From positions 1-11,329 of the forward strand of contig JAEZVA010000066.1 of assembly GCA_023443315.1 (NCBI GenBank): 11,329 bases of DNA, written 5' to 3'. Positions within the stretch are counted from its first letter, which is position 1, and each line of letters starts with the position of its first letter. This DNA is from Bacillota bacterium (GTDB taxonomy: Bacteria > Bacillota > Clostridia > Oscillospirales > Ruminococcaceae). The notes beneath the pieces were generated by a model. It was not told where the DNA came from, did not search any database, and worked only from the letters and a program-made list of their open reading frames with translations. A program made the position numbers and the translations under genes. Below, one piece after another: positions 7,575-11,329 of this stretch.

Positions 7575-8906
7575 ATGAGTACAAGAGTGGGAATGGTTTC
7601 GCTCGGCTGCCCCAAGAATCAGGTGGACGCCGAGATTTTGCTGGCAAACTTTAAAAAGGCGGGGTTTGAGATTACGGCGGACGCAGGGCTTGCGGACGTT
7701 GTGGTGGTAAACACCTGCGGTTTTATCGAGGACGCAAAAAAGGAATCGATAGAGAATATACTGGAATTTTGCACCCTAAAAAACGAGGGGCGTATCAAGT
7801 GCGTGGCGGTTACTGGCTGCCTTGCCGAGCGTTACCGCGACGAGGTCGCCGCCGAGATCCCTGAGGCGGACGTCATCCTCGGCATTGGCGCAAACGCAGA
7901 CCTTGTGCAGGCGGTGCAGACGGTGCTCGACGGCAAAAAGGAGAGGGTGACAAGCTTCCCAAACCGCTGCGACCTACCGCTTGAGGGCGCGCGTATCCTG
8001 ACGACCCTGCCCTTTTTTGCATACCTAAAGATTGCCGAGGGGTGCGACAACTGCTGCTCGTACTGCGCCATACCCGCCATACGCGGACCGTTTCGCAGCC
8101 GCGAGATGGAGCATGTGGTTACCGAGGCAAAGCGCCTTGCCCAAAGCGGCGTGACCGAGCTTGTGCTGGTGGCGCAGGACACCACCCGCTACGGCGAGGA
8201 TCTGTACGGGGCATCGGTACTGCCAAGACTGCTCGACGAGCTAAACGCCATCGAGGGTTTGCACTGGATTCGCGTGCTATACTGCTACCCCGAGCGCATC
8301 ACCGATGAACTGATCGATTCGATTGCCCGAAACGACAAGGTGGTAAAGTACCTTGATATCCCCATCCAGCACTGCAACGAAGAGGTACTTCGTGCCATGC
8401 GCCGTGTTGGTAACCGCAAGACACTCGAGACGCTGATAAAAAAGCTGCGGGAGCGCATCCCCGGCATTACGCTGCGCACCACGCTAATTGCGGGTTTCCC
8501 CGGTGAGACCAAGCCCCAGTTTGCCGAGCTGTGCCAGTTTGTTAAGGATATGAAGTTTGAACATCTGGGCTGCTTTGCCTACTCGCAGGAGGAAGGAACC
8601 CCCGCGGCCGAGATGCAAGATCAGATAGATGTGCACGAAAAGCGTCGCCGCGCAGAGATTATTATGACCGAGCAGTCGGTTATCAATGAGCGCCGCAACC
8701 AAAAGATGGTGGGCAAAACCGTAGAGGCGGTGGTCGAGGGCTTTGACCGCTACGCCGAGTGCTACTTTGGGCGCACGGTTTCCGACGCACCCGACATCGA
8801 CGGCAAGCTGTTCTTTACCGCGCCCGCGGGGACGGCGGTTGGCAGCTATGTGACGGTGCGGATAGAGGATGTGCTGGACTACGACCTCATCGGTACGGTG
8901 GAATGA
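7575..8906 (+). CDS. rimO: RimO, ribosomal protein S12 methylthiotransferase
   Basis: 443 residues, the family's usual size. RimO is a radical-SAM enzyme with two 4Fe-4S clusters that adds a methylthio group to the conserved aspartate of ribosomal protein S12. The N-terminal UPF0004 domain opens with VSLGCPKNQVDAE and carries cluster ligands C12, C48 (NTCGF) and C82 (TGCLAERY). The radical-SAM domain has C157, C161 and C164 in GCDNCCSYCAIPAIRG, the CxxxCxxC motif. A TRAM domain occupies about 375-443. SLGCPKN and IRGPFRSR fit RimO better than the tRNA enzymes MiaB or MtaB. The AAAGGA site (7555-7560) is 14 nt from the ATG, longer than ideal, but no better in-frame ATG, GTG or TTG is nearby and the N-terminus fits the family. 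The recX stop is 30 nt upstream. Confidence 0.97.
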   Translation: MSTRVGMVSLGCPKNQVDAEILLANFKKAGFEITADAGLADVVVVNTCGFIEDAKKESIENILEFCTLKNEGRIKCVAVTGCLAERYRDEVAAEIPEADVILGIGANADLVQAVQTVLDGKKERVTSFPNRCDLPLEGARILTTLPFFAYLKIAEGCDNCCSYCAIPAIRGPFRSREMEHVVTEAKRLAQSGVTELVLVAQDTTRYGEDLYGASVLPRLLDELNAIEGLHWIRVLYCYPERITDELIDSIARNDKVVKYLDIPIQHCNEEVLRAMRRVGNRKTLETLIKKLRERIPGITLRTTLIAGFPGETKPQFAELCQFVKDMKFEHLGCFAYSQEEGTPAAEMQDQIDVHEKRRRAEIIMTEQSVINERRNQKMVGKTVEAVVEGFDRYAECYFGRTVSDAPDIDGKLFFTAPAGTAVGSYVTVRIEDVLDYDLIGTVE

Positions 8907-8947
8907 TGGGGACAAAACGGTCATGGGATAAGCAAACATGTTACTTT

Positions 8948-8953
8948 GGAGGA
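8948..8953 (+). promoter_or_regulatory. Ribosome binding site fixing the pgsA start
   Basis: GGAGGA lies 7 nt before the ATG at 8961. The in-frame TTG at 8946 overlaps this site, so it cannot use it, and would add five residues not expected in the family. Confidence 0.7.
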
Positions 8954-8960
8954 ACGGGAT

Positions 8961-9533
8961 ATGAAGCTGAACACACCCAATAAACTCACCCTGCTGCGCA
9001 TTGCGCTAGTTCCGACCTACATGGTCTTTTTGCTCGTGGATGCGATTCCAAACCACTACCTGTGGGCGGCGGTGTTGTTCTGCATCGCCTCGATAACCGA
9101 CTTTTTGGACGGACACCTCGCGCGCAAGCACGGGCTGGTTACAAACTTCGGCAAGTTTCTTGACCCGCTTGCGGATAAGATGCTGATTACGGCGGCGCTC
9201 ATCTGCTTTGTGGAGCTTGGCTTTATCGGCAGCGCCGTTACGGTGGTTATTATCACCCGTGAGTTTATGGTCACCTCGCTGCGCCTCATAGCGGCGGGGG
9301 ACGGCAATGTCATAGCCGCGGGGATGCTCGGTAAGGTTAAAACGGTCATGCAGATCTTTGCGGTGGTGTTTATCATGCTGCTGCACGCGCTAATCGACTT
9401 GGGAGCACTGGGTGAAACGTTTGCGCATAGAATGATAACGGAGCCCTTGATGTGGGTGGTTGCCGCCATTACCGTCATATCCGGTTTTCAGTACATCTGG
9501 GCAAACCGCTCTAGCATCCATCCCGAAAAATAG
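8961..9533 (+). CDS. pgsA: PgsA, CDP-diacylglycerol-glycerol-3-phosphate 3-phosphatidyltransferase
   Basis: 190-residue integral membrane enzyme. It joins glycerol 3-phosphate to CDP-diacylglycerol, giving phosphatidylglycerophosphate, the committed step to phosphatidylglycerol and cardiolipin. The full CDP-alcohol phosphotransferase motif DxxDGxxAR(x8)GxxxDxxxD is present: D47, D50, G51, A54, R55, G64, D68, D72. The N-terminal NTPNKLTLLRIALVP is typical of PgsA. About six hydrophobic segments alternate with short loops (for example 11-27, 33-46, 74-95, 125-145, 163-178). It follows rimO after 54 nt, the order often seen in Firmicutes. Other family members (phosphatidylserine or cardiolipin synthases) are less likely given the N-terminus and neighbours. 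No U-tract terminator follows directly. Confidence 0.95.
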   Translation: MKLNTPNKLTLLRIALVPTYMVFLLVDAIPNHYLWAAVLFCIASITDFLDGHLARKHGLVTNFGKFLDPLADKMLITAALICFVELGFIGSAVTVVIITREFMVTSLRLIAAGDGNVIAAGMLGKVKTVMQIFAVVFIMLLHALIDLGALGETFAHRMITEPLMWVVAAITVISGFQYIWANRSSIHPEK

Positions 9534-9534
9534 C

Positions 9535-9601
9535 TTGCAACAACTCCGCACTTATGGTATATCTATACTGTATCAGTGCCGGTGTGCTTATATTGTATAA
9601 A
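9535..9601 (+). promoter_or_regulatory. AT-rich promoter zone for the T-box-cysE-cysS transcript
   Basis: Several -10-like hexamers lie here: TATATC (9558-9563, 17 nt after TTGCAA at 9535-9540), TATACT (9564-9569), TATATT (9589-9594) and TATAAA (9596-9601). None pairs with a strong -35 at ideal spacing, so the exact promoter is unresolved. A promoter is expected because the T-box leader begins just downstream. Confidence 0.4.
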
Positions 9602-9608
9602 GGCGTAC

Positions 9609-9628
9609 GGCTTAGCACCCGCTAAGCC
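9609..9628 (+). repeat. Perfect 8-bp hairpin before the T-box
   Basis: GGCTTAGC (9609-9616) and GCTAAGCC (9621-9628) are perfect complements around loop ACCC. No T-run follows on either strand, so it is not a standard terminator for pgsA. If TATAAA at 9596-9601 is the -10, the hairpin would start at the 5' end of the leader RNA. Confidence 0.6.
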
Positions 9629-9634
9629 CAACAA

Positions 9635-9888
9635 GCAAAACAAGTACCCGTGTATAGCGGCTACAGAGAACGGCTGCCGTTAGGCTGAAAGCGGTCGTGC
9701 CAAGCGTCACGGAGAAATGCCTTTGCCAGTGCCCCGACGGGGAACCGCGCATACGCGCGCAGTATCCGACGGCGTGTTGTCCCGCGTTAAGGGATGTATG
9801 GTTTTCACGAAACTAGTGAGTGATAAATCGGAGTGGAACCGCGGGTTATCCGCCTCCGTTGTCTTTGCAGGCAGCAGGGGCGTTTTTT
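9635..9888 (+). ncRNA. T-box riboswitch (probable tRNA-Cys sensor) controlling cysE-cysS
   Basis: Leader RNA that reads the charging state of a tRNA. Stem I is about 9635-9726: basal helix GCAAA/TTTGC (9635-9639, 9722-9726), loop-E strands AGTA (9643-9646) and GAA (9714-9716), then the likely specifier TGC (Cys, 9718-9720). Above the loop is CCGTG/CACGG (9648-9652, 9708-9712), and the apical part holds GGCTGAAAGC. Smaller hairpins follow (for example 9805-9819). The antiterminator is CGGAG (9829-9833), T-box bulge TGGAACC (9834-9840), GCGG/CCGC (9841-9844, 9850-9853) and CTCCG (9854-9858); its T-box core is GGAGTGGAACCGCGG. A competing terminator follows at 9851-9888. Uncharged tRNA should stabilise the antiterminator and allow transcription. 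The Cys assignment rests on TGC in the loop plus the two cysteine genes downstream. Confidence 0.93.
9851..9888 (+). terminator. T-box intrinsic terminator
   Basis: Arms CGCCTC + GTTGTC (9851-9856, 9858-9863) pair with GGCAGC + GGGGCG (9870-9875, 9877-9882), with one C/A mismatch and a few G-U pairs, around loop TTTGCA. Six T residues (9883-9888) follow. The 5' arm shares 9851-9858 with the antiterminator, so the two folds exclude each other. Confidence 0.9.
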
Positions 9889-9938
9889 ATTGTGGAGACA
9901 GAAATTTTACAAAAACTGTAATTCTATACGAAAGACTC

Positions 9939-9968
9939 TTGATAGTTGGCATCATTTTATGCGATAAT
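9939..9968 (+). promoter_or_regulatory. Possible extended -10 promoter downstream of the T-box terminator
   Basis: TTGATA (9939-9944, 5 of 6) is separated by 18 nt from GATAAT (9963-9968, 5 of 6), and TGC directly before the hexamer gives an extended -10. The predicted start, about 9975, leaves a roughly 12-nt leader that still contains the cysE ribosome binding site. It would escape T-box control. Confidence 0.45.
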
Positions 9969-9975
9969 GGGGAAC

Positions 9976-9980
9976 GGAGG
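9976..9980 (+). promoter_or_regulatory. Ribosome binding site fixing the cysE start
   Basis: GGAGG lies 6 nt before the ATG at 9987. It decides the start against the in-frame ATG at 9717, which lies inside the T-box specifier loop. Confidence 0.85.
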
Positions 9981-9986
9981 ATTACC

Positions 9987-10649
9987 ATGTTTCGGCGGTT
10001 AAGATTGGATATCAAGGCCATTAAGGAGCGCGACCCGGCGGCGAGAAACTCGTTTGAGGTGTTTATGCTGTATTCGGGGCTGCACGCGCTGATGTTTCAC
10101 CGCGTTTCGCACTGGCTGTACAACCACAGGCTGTTCTTTTTGGCGCGGCTCAACTCCCAAATCGGGCGGTTCTTTACCAAAATTGAGATTCACCCGGGGG
10201 CAAAAATAGGCACCGGCGTGTTCATCGACCACGGCACCGGCGTTGTAATAGGCGAAACGGCGGAGGTCGGCGACGGCTGTACCATCTATCAGGGCGTTAC
10301 CCTAGGGGGTACGGGCAAGCACAAGGGCAAGCGTCACCCCACCATCGGCAAGAACGTGATGATCGGCAGCGGTGCCAAGGTGTTAGGACCGTTTACGGTG
10401 GGCGACAATTCTAAGATAGCGGCAAACGCCGTGGTGCTCGACACCATCCCGCCAAACTCCACCGCTGTGGGTGTGCCAGCGCGTATTGTAAAACAAAACG
10501 GCAAAAAGATCTGCTCGGAGGATCTTGACCAGGTGCACATCCCCGACCCCGTCTCGCAGGAGCTGTGCAGGCTTTCCATCAAACTTGAGAAGCTCGAAAA
10601 GCAGGTGCAAGAGCTAAACCGTGGGGCAGACACGCCCCCTTTGGGATAG
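9987..10649 (+). CDS. cysE: CysE, serine O-acetyltransferase
   Basis: 220 residues when started at 9987, typical of the short Firmicute form. CysE makes O-acetylserine from serine and acetyl-CoA in the cytoplasm, the first step of cysteine synthesis. The N-terminal helices (about 1-60) include the SAT-type YSGLHALMFHRVSHWLY. A left-handed beta-helix of hexapeptide repeats (about 66-170) contains FIDHGTGVVIGETA (79-92), with the catalytic pair D81/H82, and VTLGGTGKHKGKRHPTIG (104-121), with His117 and the acetyl-CoA-binding glycines. A helical tail (about 189-212) could be a coiled coil. The reading frame is open back to 9717, but those 90 codons translate the T-box and are not protein. The T-box upstream and cysS downstream place it under cysteine supply control. 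Confidence 0.96.
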   Translation: MFRRLRLDIKAIKERDPAARNSFEVFMLYSGLHALMFHRVSHWLYNHRLFFLARLNSQIGRFFTKIEIHPGAKIGTGVFIDHGTGVVIGETAEVGDGCTIYQGVTLGGTGKHKGKRHPTIGKNVMIGSGAKVLGPFTVGDNSKIAANAVVLDTIPPNSTAVGVPARIVKQNGKKICSEDLDQVHIPDPVSQELCRLSIKLEKLEKQVQELNRGADTPPLG

Positions 10650-10695
10650 AATTGTAGGGTAAGGCTAAAATACAAGTAATACACAACCAAAACGA

Positions 10696-10716
10696 GGCAG
10701 AGCGTCGCGCTTTGCC
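10696..10716 (+). repeat. Hairpin between cysE and cysS
   Basis: GGCAGAGCG (10696-10704) and CGCTTTGCC (10708-10716) form a 9-bp stem with one G-U pair and loop TCG. No T-run follows on the + strand, so read-through into cysS is expected. It may stabilise or process the mRNA; its role is unknown. Confidence 0.5.
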
Positions 10717-10739
10717 AGCGGAAAGGAACGGACGGAACA

Positions 10740-11329
10740 ATGAAGATATTTAACACCCTCACACGTCAAAAGGAGGAGTTTATCCCGCTGCGCGAGGGCG
10801 AGGTGCGCATGTATGTGTGCGGACCGACGGTATACAACTTTATTCATATCGGAAACGCGCGCCCCCTGTGCGTGTTTGACACCCTGCGCCGCTATTTGGA
10901 GTACAAGGGCTACAAGGTCGTGTATGTTCAGAACTTTACTGATATTGACGATAAGATTATCCGCCGCGCAAACGAGGAGGGCAGCGACTACCTAACCGTT
11001 GCCGAGACCTACATTGCCGAATACAAAAAGGACGCGGCGCGCCTAAACGTGCAGGAGGCAACCATTCACCCGCGCGCGACCGAGAACATCGACACCATCT
11101 TTGAGATTATTACCGAGCTGCTTGCAAAAGGCTTTGCCTACGAGGCAAACGGCGACGTGTATTTTCGCGCGAAACACTTTGAGGAGTACGGCAAGCTGTC
11201 CCATCAGCCGCTGGAGGATTTGGAGGCGGGCGCACGAATCGAGATAGGCGTACACAAGGAGTCGCCCATGGACTTTGCCCTGTGGAAGGCGGCAAAGCCC
11301 GGCGAGCCGTACTGGCAGTCGCCGTGGGG
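10740..11329 (+). CDS. cysS: CysS, cysteinyl-tRNA synthetase (N-terminal part, cut by window end)
   Basis: The first 196 codons of a class I aminoacyl-tRNA synthetase that charges tRNA-Cys with cysteine; the rest, including the KMSKS loop, lies beyond the window. It opens with KIFNTLTRQKEEF, then YVCGPTVYNFIHIGNAR (25-41), containing the zinc ligand Cys27 and the HIGH-type HIGN (36-39). NFTDIDDKII (65-74) and SPMDFALWKAAKPGEP (175-190) are strong CysS signatures. The start ATG at 10740 is preceded by AAAGGA (10722-10727) at 12 nt. It follows cysE by 90 nt with no intrinsic terminator, so the T-box probably controls both, as in the cysE-cysS order known from other Firmicutes. Confidence 0.97.
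   Translation, partial: MKIFNTLTRQKEEFIPLREGEVRMYVCGPTVYNFIHIGNARPLCVFDTLRRYLEYKGYKVVYVQNFTDIDDKIIRRANEEGSDYLTVAETYIAEYKKDAARLNVQEATIHPRATENIDTIFEIITELLAKGFAYEANGDVYFRAKHFEEYGKLSHQPLEDLEAGARIEIGVHKESPMDFALWKAAKPGEPYWQSPW

Noticed and set aside
8484..8939. 151-codon minus-strand frame inside rimO
   Set aside because: It is a shadow of the rimO C-terminal coding region in a codon-biased sequence.
9697..9723. Met (ATG) as the T-box specifier
   Set aside because: ATG (9717-9719) overlaps TGC by one base shift, but the spacing from the GAA loop-E strand and the two downstream cysteine genes favour TGC.
10334..10762. 142-codon minus-strand frame across the end of cysE
   Set aside because: It overlaps the well-supported cysE and the cysS leader, and its product is not recognisable.

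Overview
The window reads as ordinary chromosomal DNA of a Gram-positive, low-to-moderate G+C Firmicute, most likely class Clostridia (an Oscillospirales-like relative is my guess). The grounds are strong purine-rich Shine-Dalgarno sites, a lipobox lipoprotein, a PhoB/PhoR-type two-component pair, a YqhQ/DUF1385 gene next to prmC, the block recA-recX-rimO-pgsA, and a T-box leader ahead of cysE-cysS. Every gene I accept is on the + strand. There are no rRNA or tRNA genes, insertion sequences, phage genes or CRISPR arrays.

Layout. 1-116 holds no recognisable gene. 117-3708 encodes a lipoprotein with calcium-loop-like Asp motifs, an OmpR/PhoB response regulator and its sensor histidine kinase, tightly spaced and probably one operon for envelope sensing. 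3778-5658 encodes a DUF1385/YqhQ membrane protein and PrmC, the release-factor glutamine methyltransferase. A 155-nt leader with repeated inverted arms precedes recA. recA, recX (its regulator), rimO (ribosomal protein S12 methylthiotransferase) and pgsA (phosphatidylglycerophosphate synthase) then follow with short gaps, from 5814 to 9533.

9534-9986 is the only long gene-free stretch (453 nt). It is filled by a promoter-like AT-rich zone, a perfect hairpin and a T-box riboswitch: a specifier loop with a likely Cys codon TGC, an antiterminator carrying the T-box sequence, and a competing U-tract terminator. Next come cysE (serine acetyltransferase, true start 9987) and cysS (cysteinyl-tRNA synthetase, cut by the window end). 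The logic is consistent: uncharged tRNA-Cys would raise both cysteine synthesis and cysteine charging. A good extended -10 promoter lies after the T-box terminator and could supply basal cysE-cysS expression.

I see no clearly new biological system. The points most worth checking are the non-canonical base of the T-box stem I with its possible bypass promoter, the mutually exclusive hairpins in the recA leader, and the uncharacterised lipoprotein tied to the two-component pair.
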